Shown one piece after another: positions 34,431 to 45,813 of a DNA stretch of 64,000 bases (positions are counted from its first letter, which is position 1; each line of letters begins with the position of its first letter). This stretch comes from Scalesia atractyloides (lineage: Eukaryota; Streptophyta; Magnoliopsida; Asterales; Asteraceae), in assembly GCA_947069175.1 (NCBI GenBank), contig CAMTDV010000028.1:67564157-67628156 (forward strand), written 5' to 3'. A program made the translations under genes and the position numbers. The notes under the pieces are model-generated. The model saw only the letters and a list, made by a program, of their open reading frames with translations. It searched no databases and was not told the DNA's origin.

Positions 34431-35306
34431 ATGCCGGCAGGGTGGTTAAAGTCGTTACAATGCAAACAAAGAGCTGTAAACGACGTCGTTGAGAGCCATC
34501 ATGTGCGTCTTCTTCCAGCTTCTTCAAGTTGTAGAAAGAGTTTTCAAAGCCTTAAAGATGTCGTTGAAACTAAAAGTGTCAAAAAACCGTCGCTAAAGCC
34601 AACAGTTGAGCTGCCGGAGAGGGTAAATAAGCACCCCGGGTCAAGAAAACCCGAAAATATAACCCGGGTCAGAAGTAGTAATACGTCATCTAATCTCCGG
34701 CGACATTCACGGCCGCCGGAGTCTTACATTCCGGCGTTGACTGACCTGCCGGAGGGCCACCCGTCGCGAAATGTGGTGGAGATAATATTTCATACAAGTT
34801 GGACTCCCAAGGTTTTTTCGGGTCGGATAGAGATGGTTTTTAAAGTTCATAATTCGGGTACCCGGTTTGAGGAGTATAGAGAGTTGGTAAAGTCCGAATC
34901 CGGGTCAACGGGTAATTCCGGGTCGGGTCAAGCCGGGACCGGGGATGACCATGCCCGGTGTGTGGCGGATGGGAATGAGGTGATGAGGTTTCAATGCCTG
35001 GGGTCCACCGTGGGCAGTGGGTATGAGACCGACGACAGCGGTTCATGGTCGTTTCAGTGGGGGAAGGGGGCGGCGTCGTGTACGTTTTCGGGCAGCGGGG
35101 CAGCGCATGAGAGTGCGGGTGGTGGTAGAGGGCGGAAAGCAATGCTTGTTTGTCGGGTCATTGCGGGTCGGGTCAGGAAGCATGGGTTCCAGTCGGGTTA
35201 TAGTGGACGAGTCGGGTATGACTCAGTGAGTGGTGAAAATGGTGAGTTGCTTGTATTTGATTCTCGTGCGGTGTTGCCTTGTTTTCTTATTATCTATAAA
35301 TTGTAA
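34431..35306 (+). CDS. Plant-specific protein with PARP-like C-terminal half (C2H2-family relative)
   Basis: An intronless ORF of 291 residues. The N-terminus (1-95) is basic and low-complexity, starting MPAGWLKSLQCK. Residues 100-155 hold PEGHPSRNVVEIIFHTSW and GRIEMVFKVHNS...RFEEYREL; 175-190 hold ARCVADGNEVMRFQCLG; 216-250 hold CTFSGSGAAHESAGG and KAMLVCRVIAGRV; 262-291 hold GYDSVSGENGELLVFDSR and end PCFLIIYKL. These blocks are shared with plant C2H2 zinc-finger proteins whose C-terminus resembles the PARP catalytic fold (from memory). No CX2C...H zinc finger is present, so this is the finger-less form. Catalytic activity is not implied. The function is unknown. The GC content of this ORF is far above its surroundings and no defects are seen, so it is probably functional. 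Confidence 0.8.
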   Translation: MPAGWLKSLQCKQRAVNDVVESHHVRLLPASSSCRKSFQSLKDVVETKSVKKPSLKPTVELPERVNKHPGSRKPENITRVRSSNTSSNLRRHSRPPESYIPALTDLPEGHPSRNVVEIIFHTSWTPKVFSGRIEMVFKVHNSGTRFEEYRELVKSESGSTGNSGSGQAGTGDDHARCVADGNEVMRFQCLGSTVGSGYETDDSGSWSFQWGKGAASCTFSGSGAAHESAGGGRGRKAMLVCRVIAGRVRKHGFQSGYSGRVGYDSVSGENGELLVFDSRAVLPCFLIIYKL

Positions 35307-36340
35307 AAATTGGTTTTCTATGATTTTGTAGAAGTCATAACCCAGTAAATTTTACATTTACCACTTTTTACTCTCATTTTTTTTAATATACATATTAAAA
35401 AAAAAACAAAGAAATTCATCTGAAAGGACATATGATGTTCATGGAATATAATAATTCCGTGTATGTTGTTCATATCCAGATTCATTTAAGTAAATATTTT
35501 TTTTTGAATTATTTTCTAAAAAAGGTTATATAATTCAGTGGAAATAAGTTGTGTATAATATATATAGAATAGAACAAAAAAAAGGGTCCCTGTTGTGCTA
35601 TATAATTTGAAACACAAGACCCAAGTGACTCATCTATCATAGATGAATTGGTAGTTGGTACTTGGGTTGCAATATTCCTATTAGTTTTATGTAAATTAAT
35701 AAACAATTAAGTTTTTATAAATAAAATACTCGGTTTTATTTACATACACTCTTTATTAACATGAATATCCGATACACAATTAAAATTGAGCTCTACTACT
35801 TTAGTGTTAGTTTGATTTATAAGATTTTGCGCTGCATTTTTAGCTATATCCGATCATATTTTAGTTTGGTTCTTATATTTATTTTTTTTATTCTACACAT
35901 TTAAAGTTATAGGCAAAACAAATTCATGTGCCCAAAAATGATTTAAAAAATTGGCAACAATTTTGAAAGTTTTTTAAAGAAATACTTATGGAGGGACTTA
36001 TTTAGTTCCTACTTCTTGGTATATGTGTAATATATACTGATATCATATAATTAGCGGTTTTCATATCTTGTTTTAAATAGTTTTGTATATGCTTATGTGT
36101 CTTATTTGTGGTTTTGATCCCCATGACTCCAATTATGTGTTTGTTCACATCCTTGATTCAGGTTTAGGTTTTCTAGATCATTATTTCATATTTGGTGGCG
36201 AATGCGGGTGTAACAACCCAAAATTTACATTATATCATATCAGGAATACATTATTTTCTAAAGCAATAGTAAGTTCTTATTTGAAAGGTAATAATTAAAA
36301 TGTTAAAAAGAGTATAAGTTCAAAAATTTATGTTCAAAGC
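35307..36340. other. Spacer downstream of the 34431 gene
   Basis: AT-rich, without a recognisable gene. TGTAACAACCCAAAATTTAC at 36210 resembles a Gypsy LTR start, but no matching end or duplication was found. Confidence 0.4.
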
Positions 36341-36620
36341 CCAAATGAAACGTTTGTTTGTGTTTGTTTCTTTGTATTTGTGCTATTAGTCTATGCCTAT
36401 TTGTGTTCATCAACGTTCGTTTTTGTTCGTTGTCTAAAATTGACAAAAAAAAAAAAACACAAACGAACACTACAAGTTCATTTCCTTAGCAAACGAACAA
36501 GAACTTAAATTCTCGTTCGATAAGTGTTCATGAACAGTTTATGAACACATATATCTCTTAACAAACAAACACGAACAAGGTCTTGTTCATGTTCGTGCAA
36601 TTCGTTTGCAACCCTAACTC
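36340..36620. repeat. Foldback repeat rich in GTTCG/CGAAC
   Basis: Words such as GTTCGTTTTTGTTCG and AACGAACAAGAACTT recur in both orientations around a poly-A run. It is a typical dispersed plant foldback repeat. Termini are not defined. Confidence 0.4.
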
Positions 36621-36714
36621 CGATTAGTGATTTTGTAACATCCACAAACCTAGAAACATCCTAAGTGATGTTTATAAATTTTTACAAAGTGTTCTTTAAT
36701 TACGTAGGATATTT

Positions 36715-37297
36715 GGGTTGTAAATGAGTCGAGCCGTTCTTGAGTTATCCAAGATTGACTAACTCGAAGCTCGAGTTATGTCAAACTTAAAACGAGCTCA
36801 TGCTTAAATTTGAAGCTTATTTATTAAACAAGCATGAACCCAACTTCATATGTAGAACATGACTAGCCTCCCGAGCCTAAACAAATCTATTGTTTATATA
36901 ACTATAATAAATATATATTACACAACAAATATACATTACATATAAACCCAACTTCAAATGTAGAGCATGACTAGCCTCTGTAGCCTAAACAAATCAATTG
37001 GTGAATCTACACCAAAACTCAATCTGTTTCTCTCTCTAGAATGAAGGATGAGAATGTTGAAGTGGCCTTCTAAGAAGCACTTCCCAAAGTGGCCTTTTGA
37101 TCCGTGTCTCATTTTCCAAATCTCTCTATAAACCCATCATTTCATTAAAATTTTGGGATGTCACTGATAAATGAGTCAGGTCTGAGTCGAGTTCAATATT
37201 GAAACTTATTCATGAGTCAAGGTTGAGCTCTCTTAAATGAAACAAGCCAACATCAAGTTTGGATAAACTCAAGCTTGATTCGTTTGTACCCTTAAGG
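36715..37297. mobile_element. MITE with imperfect terminal repeats (AGTCGAGC type)
   Basis: The left end is GGGTTGTAAATGAGTCGAGC; the reverse complement of the right end is GGGTACAAACGAATCAAGC. Both continue into CTTGAGTT(T)ATCCAA. An internal segment (CATGACTAGCCTC) is directly repeated about 109 bp apart. No coding sequence. Confidence 0.5.
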
Positions 37298-37299
37298 TT

Positions 37300-38181
37300 A
37301 ACCAAGTATTGTTGTTTAAGTTCTTAGAATCTTGTCTAGATATTACGTAGAGCAAAATTATATGTAAATTGAGTTGTATAATTGATGGAAATGGTTATAA
37401 TCATATAAAAATGGATATGATTAATAACAATCAAAGGTCTGTTTGCAAAAGTGGAAGTTCTTGATGTTAAACGATGAAAAGTGTGATCTAAATTGTTGGG
37501 AAAATTATGTGTTTAGTGCTAATCACAATTATTTGAGTTAAAACAAATGCTTCCTAGTTTTGATATGGATTGAAATTAGGAACTTGTTAGTTAATTGCGT
37601 CTTTAAGCATGAGTTAGCATGATTTTAATATGGATTTTAGTACATATCACACATTTATCATATCTATGTCTCATTATATCGTGAAACGCTTGTTTTAGTG
37701 GAAACGCAATCTACTTGGACCGGTTGCTAGAGATGATAATGGGCTTTGAATGAGCTGAAAGGGTTCAAGAAGGTAAAGTGGTTTGTGATAACAAACACAA
37801 ACTATGTCTTGTTTTCAAGAGATCATGAGATGAAGCACGAAGTCGAAGCTGGTTGAACAAATTAATTCATTGTGGATTAAAGTGATGGAAATTATTTTTG
37901 ATGCAAAGTCAACAAAATAAATTAAAATGGATCTACGTGGGCTGCAACTCAAGATATTAAATGGATTATGATCTCATTGCAAGTGGGCTTCAAGTCCAAT
38001 TATTTTGATATTAGTAATTACTAATTATCATTGGACGAAATCTAATTAGCTTGAATGAAATGTATTTGGGTCTTGGGCCTGCCAAAAAGAAAAAAACACG
38101 GTCAATAAAGTGAATTAACGAAAACCAATACGACAATTGATCTGTAGGAATTGCAATCAGTCGAGTATAGGATGGGTATTA
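37300..38181. other. Spacer before the Harbinger element
   Basis: AT-rich DNA with no ORF, repeat or motif I could support, apart from the TTA target site at 38179-38181. Confidence 0.4.
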
Positions 38182-38445
38182 GGCTACTCGGTATGGGTAA
38201 TACCCCTTCTTAGAGGATGACCCTCCACGTAAGCGTCACGTCATAGTCTTTGGAGATTGCATATCCAATGATGGAACCAAGGAAATAGGTGATGACCATA
38301 CCCCATCTAGTTAATTTCTTTTTCTTTTTTTCAATTCAACTAGTTTTTTAACATTTATTAATATAAAATAAAATCATTAATATTAAAAATCACACATTAC
38401 ATAACCGAAAAAAAAATAACCTAAAAAATAAAAAAAAAGCATAAC

Positions 38446-38774
38446 CTAAAAAAATTCTAAAAACTCCACTTTTTTCACGATCTTTTCTTTCATTTTTCGT
38501 AAAATCGCTGGATCTTCTTCCGGATACGAGTTTATGTCGGTCGTCATTATCTCCCACTCTTTATATTCGTTCTTTTCATTCTTCAACAGAACCCGTTCTT
38601 CCACCTCACGTTCTTTCGCTCTTGCCTTTTGGGCCGTGACCTCGGTGTTCGCTTTGAACTGTGTCATAAACTCGTCCATTTTGGAATCGCCCCCGTTGCG
38701 GCTTGTTTTTTTTTTTTTTTCAGCTGCCGCCTTTTTGGATTTGTCCCTGCCCGGGGACGTTCCTCCTCTCGAAC
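38446..38774 (-). pseudogene. Myb-like Harbinger ORF, C-terminal part
   Basis: Codons read GRDKSKKAAAEKKK, then MDEFMTQFKANTEVTAQKAR, KEREVEERVLLKNEKNEYKE and INSYPEEDPAILRKMKEKIV. This is the charged C-terminal domain of plant Harbinger ORF1-like (NAM-associated) proteins. An expanded A-run shifts the frame near 38710. It is separated from its N-terminal part by the LTR element at 38775-43198. Confidence 0.7.
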
Positions 38775-41500
38775 TGTGACAGCCCGTGCTCGTGAGGTTA
38801 GCGTCGTTCGTTTCACTTTCCTTTTAGATTATATTTTAAGATTATGTTTCACTTTTCTTCGAAACCAAATTCTACATACATATTCAATTTATATTGTTGA
38901 ACCGACCTGAACCATTTGTACTGTTGAAACACAGCATGAGCTCGCTTGTCGATCCAACCCACTTACGTAACCCAAAACTCATGAGGTCCAAATCACTTGG
39001 TGCATCGACCTTATTAAATTATATTAGTCGGATATGTATAAGTTAAAAAAAAAGAAAGAAAAGTGTATATATAAAACAACAAAGAAATCGGTTATCCCCC
39101 ATCTTGTTTGCGGCCCACACCCCATCTCATACATTACTTTGGTTACAACCCAAACCAAGCCCAACCTGCTACCAAACCCTTTTAAGTGATATGCATGAAG
39201 TCTTTATAGTTCTCCTAACTCTTTACGATTACATATGTTTATTGGTTTAACAACTTCATGAACAAGCTATACATACTTGATAGTTTAGGGGTTTTCATGA
39301 AAGCTCTAGATTTCAAAATAATATATTGAATCCCAACCCCATCACCCATCGCCCCTTACACCAGAAAACCCTAAAGAAAAGCGCCGATCGGTCATCGCCT
39401 CTTCTCTCAATTATTCAATGACTGTTGACTTTGGAACAACCACCCAAGGTCACCACTACAATCGGTAAGTGTTGCACACTGCGTAGCCTCGTAGTAAAGT
39501 TTCGCTCTTTCGGTTCGACCTCGACGTTAAGCTTGTAAGAAAATATGGGTATACATGAAGTTACTGTTAGTTTTACGTGCATCGTGACATGATAAGGTTG
39601 ATTATATGTGAATGCCTATGTGTATGAAAACTGTCTTCAATAATATAGGTACGATGATATGTATGAACACATGCGACTTGGTATGGAAACTGTGATGTGA
39701 ATATTAAGCTTGTGAATAACCTGTACGTTGTAGCAAATATAGGAGATGAAAGCTTTAAACCACTTTAATGGAGGTATTCTTTAAAATAAAAAAAAGAAAA
39801 CATAATAGGAAGAAGAAGCATAATGAAATAAATGACAAGTATGGGTTTAAATTGGTCTTTGTTTCATCTACGGGTGGTTAAACTTAACTGATTTTAATGA
39901 CTTCTACAAATAATAAATGATTTGGTTTAATTTAAAAGTGATGATACTCAATTATAATAAATTTTCCGATTCTTTTCACGGACACGATATATGAATAATT
40001 GCGATGTCTATGCTCTACAATAAAAAAAACGATATGCGATTCACGGTTCGTACGATGTATGTGAGTATAATTGTGTTCATTGTAGGTTGATAGTTTGTGT
40101 GGGTAAATTATGAGTATGGGGTAGCCAGGTTGATTACTTGGTGTTGTATAGTTATGTGCATGAGGTGTATATATATATATATATATAATTGCCTGTATAC
40201 GTCATGGGCATATGGATGGATTGTGCAAAATTGGTGTTCTTGCAATATATATATATATATATATATAAAGAGTTGAAGTAAGTATATGCATGATATAGAT
40301 CTTATGTAAGGTAGGTTGGGAAATGTAGAGCATGAACGTATACGAACGTAATGTAATTAGTGATTTGGTCTGGAAAGGAACCGTGAATAAATGAAATTTT
40401 TGATTTTGTATGTGAGAATAATATATGAGTTATTATTTTTATAAATATAAAATATTTTCTTAATGTATATGCATGAATGGATGTGTGGTGCTTATGTTTA
40501 TGTAGGTCAGAAAAGATGGGATTCTAGTAACATGGATTGGGTGACTTAGTTATTAATATATCTAGGAGTTCCAAATCCGAAATTGAGACAACAACGTGAA
40601 ACTGTATAACGACCCTCTGTTTTGATGTCGAGTAATGAGGTAATATTTTTATCAGGACTTAGCAAACCTAGATGTTTCTATATTTGTTGTCTGGTTGTTG
40701 TGCACCCTAAGGTGAGTTCACACCTTTACTAAAAGCATGTATTCCCGGTGGTTAGGAAGCTCACTTTCACGGGTATGGGATTGCCTAGTGATCATGGGGA
40801 TGGAATACTGTTAAATGTTAATTATATTTCATGTCTTTAGCGGACTAAATGAACTTTGTCTGAAAGTCCCCACACATTTACCGATTAATCGCCGGGGCCT
40901 GGCGAACGGGATATTAGTTGATAGCGCTATTAGGTTCGACAAACCTCACACTGTACCTGGGAGGACGGGCGTGAACTTTTATGCCTTGGCAACTAGTCAA
41001 TGACAATAGATATTGACTTGGGGCACAAACAACTTACACAGTCAAAGTCTCGGTACCACACAGTTTAGTAGCTTAAAGATGGGGTAGCTCCCCATGACTT
41101 GTTTTATAATTAAGTAATTTAACAACCTAAGTTTTTGGAAAATAATACTGAAAAACCGTGAACTCGCCAACTTTATGTTGACAAGCTATTACATGCTCTG
41201 CAGGTCGTCAGGTACAGTGCAGGAGCTTGCATTAGAGGAGTGTCGTGGCTGTGTTAACTATTTGAATTGGTTTTATTTAAACACTTATAGTTTTTAAACA
41301 TTGTTTGGATTTTTTTAAATTGTTTTCTTCCGCTGTTGGTTGAACTATATTTTTTGACATTAAACTTTGGATCACTAATCGTGTTGATGGTGATACGTTT
41401 GATATCTTTAATAGTGGTTCAACATTGATTAGTGGCTTGATCCTGGTCGGTCGCACCTCTCGCGGTAAAACTCCGCACATGGAAATTTGAGGGTGTGACA
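38775..41500 (+). repeat. 5' LTR of the nested Gypsy element
   Basis: 2726 bp, TG...CA. Its last 467 bp match the remaining 3' LTR (42826-43198), which lacks about 94 bp present here near 41270-41360, probably by deletion at a short TTTG repeat. AT microsatellites lie at about 40168-40188 and 40243-40266. Confidence 0.75.
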
Positions 41501-42415
41501 GATTGGTATCAGAGCCATTGGTTATAGTGAACTTGGTTTTAAAAGCTTTTTAAGAAAAACCAAACTATAACCGTTTTTGTATTGATCAGGCCGCAACGAC
41601 ACTACACTCCAAAGTGCAAGTCTATACAATTTAGATTGCATAGCTTACGTATGTGCCTACTTGTTACTTACTTGATGCATTACATATTAGCATGTTTAGT
41701 TCATAAGACTCTAATAATAATGAACCAATTAACCCTAACATGTCTCCTCCTAAACCTAAACCTTTCCTTGTCCCGAGGAGAACAACATGTGAACAAAGTC
41801 CCTACAAGAGCCAGAAATGAAGAGTCAGAGGCAGTGCCTAGCAAGAAGCTTCGAGGGAAAACACTAGGAGAGGTAGTGGATGAGATCCAACTACTCGAAA
41901 GGATCCTAGGAAGATCGATAAGTAACACTAGAAGGCAGTGACAACGAAGGACTAGTTATCTCCCTCGCCGGTGGTGGCAATTGACATCACTATCCATCGT
42001 TTTGTTTTTCTATTCTTTCCGTAGAACTTAGATGAGGAGGGTCGTTCTTATCCAACAATTGATGTTGAATTTAATATTTAATTTGGAACTTATTTGTGGA
42101 ACTTACAAATGATTCTGATGAAAATGTTTAGTCGGATATTATGCGTTGTGGTCAAATCTTCTTTGCTTTCCTCATGCCATTGTGATGAATTGTATGTGTT
42201 ATATCATTCTCATTTTGTGTTTTGTAAATGTAAAGACAATGACGGCGGACGTGGCGGTGGAGCCAACATGACACCGACTCAGGTTCAGGCTTTAATCAAT
42301 GCAACGAGTTGCTGAAGCTCTGGCAGCACACCCATGAGGTAAAACAAATCGCTTCGTATCACTCTAGGATGTTAAAAATCTTATTTTTGTGCTATCGTAA
42401 CTCTCCTGTTCTAAT

Positions 42416-42825
42416 CCGCTTTGTTTTTGTGCGATAGGTCAAGCTGCTCAACCCCGAGCTTGCACCTTCAAGGCATTCATGGATTGTAAACCCCTCTCTT
42501 TCAACAGTACTGAATGAGTAGTGGGACTCTTGCATTGGATCAAGAAGGTCGAGTCTGTTTTTGAGATGTGTGGATGCCCTGCCAACAATCGGGTGAAGTA
42601 TGCAACCGGCACTATAGAAGGCAACGCGCTTTCCTGGTGGAACGCGTAAGTTCAGATGTTTGGATTGGCGGCTGCCAATGCCACTCCCTGGAATGAGTTT
42701 AAGGATCTAATCAAGGAAGAATGATGTCATAGAGATGATATTCAGAAGCTCGAGGTGGAGTATCATAATCTGATGATGGTTGGATCTAAAATTGAAGCGT
42801 ACACTAAAAGGTCTACGACCTAAGT
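42416..42825 (+). pseudogene. Gypsy gag fragment
   Basis: Codons read CTFKAFMDCKPLSFNSTE, stop, VVGLLHWIKKVESVFEMCGC, NNRVKYATGTIEGNALSWWN, stop, and KLEVEYHNLMMVGSKIEAYT. This is a Retrotrans_gag domain with at least three stops, cut off where the 3' LTR remnant begins. Confidence 0.8.
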
Positions 42826-43198
42826 TTACACAGTCAAAGTTTCGGTACCACACAGTTTAGTAGTTTAAAGATGGGGTAGCTCCCCATGACATGTTTTATA
42901 ATTATGTAATTTAACAACCTAAGTTTTTGGAAAATAAATACTGAAAAACTGTGAACTCGCCAACTTTATGTTGACATGATATTACATGCTCTGCAGGTCG
43001 TTAGATACAGTGCAGGAGCTTGCATTGGAGGAGTGTCGTGGCTGCATTAACTATTTGGACATTAAACTTTGGATCACTAATCGTGTTGATGGTGATACGT
43101 TTGATATCTTTAATAGTGGTTCAACATTGATTAGTGGCTTGATCCTGGTCGGTCGCCTCGTGGTAAAACTCCGTACATGGAAATTTGAGGGTGTGACA
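42826..43198 (+). repeat. Truncated 3' LTR of the nested Gypsy element
   Basis: It aligns to 41034-41500 from TTACACAGTCAAAGT to the terminal GGTGTGACA. The 5' 2.3 kb of this LTR is missing. Confidence 0.8.
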
Positions 43199-44178
43199 CG
43201 AACCCCATACTCTTCTTCGTCAAATTCGAGCTCGTCGTTTATATTTATTTGGCATCGTGCGTACGAGCCCCCCGCACTATAACTACCGGTCTCTGAGGTT
43301 TTTGTTCGTTTAGCCATTACAACCTCATTTGGAACCAACTCCCACTTGTTAATAGTTCACAAAACTTCCCAAGCCCGTTACGTGTGGGAAAATGACTCGA
43401 TGCGAATCTTCGTATTTACGCATCGTCTCTTGAAAAAACATCTTCATCATTCATCCCACTACGACGATTACCACTAGTATATAACTTATTATATATCGCC
43501 GAAAACCGGTTCAGACCGGATGCATCGTTCGCCACTTCGAAGAGATGGAATCGATATCGCGATAATGACCTTGTTCCATAATCGCAAGAAACTTTGATAA
43601 TATTTCTTTCCAAAACCCTTCGCAGCTTGGTTGTTACCTATATTTTTAGAATGTAGCAAAAGTTATATTAAAAAATGTAAAACTTATATATTTTTAGTAT
43701 AAAATTTATATATTTTTACATTGGGGCTTTTTGATGTGCTAACCCACACCTTGCTAACGCCTCCTCCTCGATCTTTGTCCAAGGTTTTGCCTTACCTTTC
43801 GAAGGTTGATCTTTGTCACCCATCACTTGCTTCCCTTTTTTCCGTTTCGAGGATTGCGGTTGCGTCACCGGAACACATTCTTCAACGTCATCTTCTACGG
43901 GTTGTGGTTGGGGAGACTCCGGTGTTGGGGAATGTTGTGGTTGAGATTGAAATTGCGAGTTGAACGAGTATTGCATCATCATTTGTTGTAACGATTGCAT
44001 TTGTTGCATTGATTGGAGTTGGCTCATTAGAGAAAGCGTTGGGGGTTTGTTGAAAACTCGAGAAAGTGTTATAAAAAAATTGCGAGGATGACCAACTCGG
44101 TTCCATCGTAGGATAGTATCCGGGTACCGAGAAAATTGTTTGGTTTGGGTTCGGGTTGTTCAGGTTGTATGGATCCAT
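43199..44178 (-). pseudogene. Myb-like Harbinger ORF, N-terminal and middle part
   Basis: ATG at 44178 starts MDPYNLNNPNPNQTIFSVPG and a Gln-rich region (SQLQSMQQMQSLQQMMMQYS) after a frameshift near 44030. The Myb/SANT start (KPWTKIEEEALAR) is at about 43760. After further shifts come SAIYNKLYTSGNRRSGMNDE (about 43470) and VPNEVVMAKRTKTSETGSYS (about 43300). The product, if it existed, would be a DNA-binding accessory protein for Harbinger transposition. There are several frameshifts, so it is dead. Confidence 0.75.
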
Positions 44179-44456
44179 GGCAAAAGTAGAAGAATTGTAA
44201 AAGTAAAGAATTGATAAAGGGAGAGAGAGAATTGGTTGAAGTGTGTAAAAAATGGGATGATTTTGGTATATTTGTAGGTAAAATTATTATTTTTAAGGAT
44301 TTTTTTAAATTAATAGTCGTTCAATGGCTAGTTTTTTGTCTTCACATGCCTCGTCTCAAACGTCCACGGCTAGACGTCTAGGACGATGCTGCACCACTAG
44401 AAATGGTGTTGGGGGGCGTCACCGGGCCTGGACGACCCCCACACCGATTAGCCTTA

Positions 44457-45559
44457 GTAATCTTATACTAATACCCGGTTTTAAAATCGTGTCTTATACC
44501 CAGCTTAATACCTGTCCGGGTATTGGATATACCCGTGGGCATCGGTATACCCATTAATTTGTTACAAAATACTATGCATTTGTTATTTACCGTTTGTAAT
44601 TCTTGTAATATTTTTATTTATATAACAACTATTATAAATTAAAATATACATTACATACATATAACTTTTAATATAAATAAATAATAACATTAAATGTATT
44701 TTGTAGTTTTATTTATGTACTTAACAACACACAACATATAAATAATATTATCAAATACGTATTCTTAAAGATTTTTTTCACACAATAAACTTACTAAAAT
44801 AGGACATTAATAGATAGGCTTAAGAGAAAAAAATCAAGTATATGAACGGGTAACTAGGTATGTGGTTTCAAGTAATCGGGTTAAGTATAACCTAATCCTA
44901 TACCCGTCCCATACTTATGAATTTTTTTTAAACTAATTCCAAACCCGGCCCATACCTTCTTTGTCTATGAATTAAGTTTCTTTATAGAATCACACAATCT
45001 ATTTAAACATTTCGAACGACATGGGTGTTTAATTATAATCGATACTTCTACCACACAACTCACACCCTATGATTTGAACGACGTGAGCTTATAGTAGCGG
45101 ATTGACTCTAATCAACGAATTACACATGGTTAGACTTTAGATGAAGTGAAAGTCTGAACGCGGTGATGTCTAGTATTGATACAAACCATTTAAACTAAAA
45201 TATCATCACCATAATTGTTAATGATCGTAAGCCGAATCAAATCAAGAAATCATCTCAGTGTTGGAATTAGTTTTTAACATCTGAATTTCCCGACAATTTA
45301 ATCGTCTTCATTGTTAATATTGTTTTTGTTAATTTTTAGTCTAAATCAATATCCTTCCTATAAAACAATTGTATCTACACGGGAAAATATTTTTGGTATA
45401 ATTGGTTAATTTGTATCTTTGAGTATACGAACTATACTTTCACTGATACTAGCATGTTTCTTTATTATTTATTTATTGGATTCGACAATCAACACTTGTG
45501 TTAAGTTGTTTGTAAATACGCATATACCATATATATATATATGTATATATATATATTAT
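44457..45559. other. Spacer without recognised gene
   Basis: AT-rich, with no ORF of note. TA repeats lie at about 45530-45556. Confidence 0.4.
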
Positions 45560-45782
45560 TAGGATCATTTGTGAACAACCCACTTGATAGTGAACTGTGT
45601 GGACTAATTCTAGCCCTTGATTATTAATACACATGTATAAATCAATGGCCAGTATTTGATGATAAAATACACTAGTGTACTTTACGATTTGATGATGATA
45701 TCCTAGCCATACACCTGTGTAAATCAATGGTCAAGATTTGTTCACTCTGAAAGTACACTAGTGTTCACTCTGGAATCCCACC

Positions 45783-45785
<3 letters not shown>
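45560..45785. mobile_element. MITE, Mutator-like, in TA repeats
   Basis: The left end (GGATCATTTGTGAACA) and the reverse complement of the right end (GGATTCCAGAGTGAACA) begin imperfect arms of about 85 bp sharing AGTGAAC, CTTGA and ACAC..GTAT. GTACACTAGTGT words occur inside. It is flanked by AT microsatellites on both sides. Confidence 0.5.

Positions 45786-45789
<4 letters not shown>

Positions 45790-45813
<24 letters not shown>

Larger units (their letters stand above)
38775..43198 (+). mobile_element. Truncated Gypsy LTR element nested in the Harbinger element
   Basis: It starts TGTGACAGCCCG and ends GAGGGTGTGACA, flanked by CGAAC (38770-38774 and 43199-43203). The 5' LTR is 38775-41500, followed by a primer-binding site TGGTATCAGAGCC (41504-41516). 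The interior keeps only a broken gag and then joins a truncated 3' LTR (42826-43198). All pol genes and most of the 3' LTR are deleted. Confidence 0.85.
38182..44453 (-). mobile_element. PIF/Harbinger element carrying only a Myb-like ORF
   Basis: The left end is GGCTACTCGGTATGGG; the right end in reverse complement is GGCTAATCGGTGTGGG (14 of 16 identical). TTA flanks both sides (38179-38181 and 44454-44456), as usual for Harbinger. Without the nested LTR element it is about 1.84 kb. It holds a Myb/SANT-like ORF on the minus strand with no DDE transposase, so it looks non-autonomous. Confidence 0.7.

Noticed and set aside
36209..37157. A further LTR starting TGTAACAACCC
   Set aside because: No convincing CA end or target duplication; overlapping foldback repeats explain the sequence.
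39470..39535. Another tRNA-like unit in the nested Gypsy LTR (TAGCCTCGTAGT, then GGTTCGACCTC)
   Set aside because: The A box is poor, the B box imperfect, and no second copy supports it.
41582..42315. Host genes between 41.6 and 42.3 kb
   Set aside because: The region is the leader and gag of the truncated Gypsy element.
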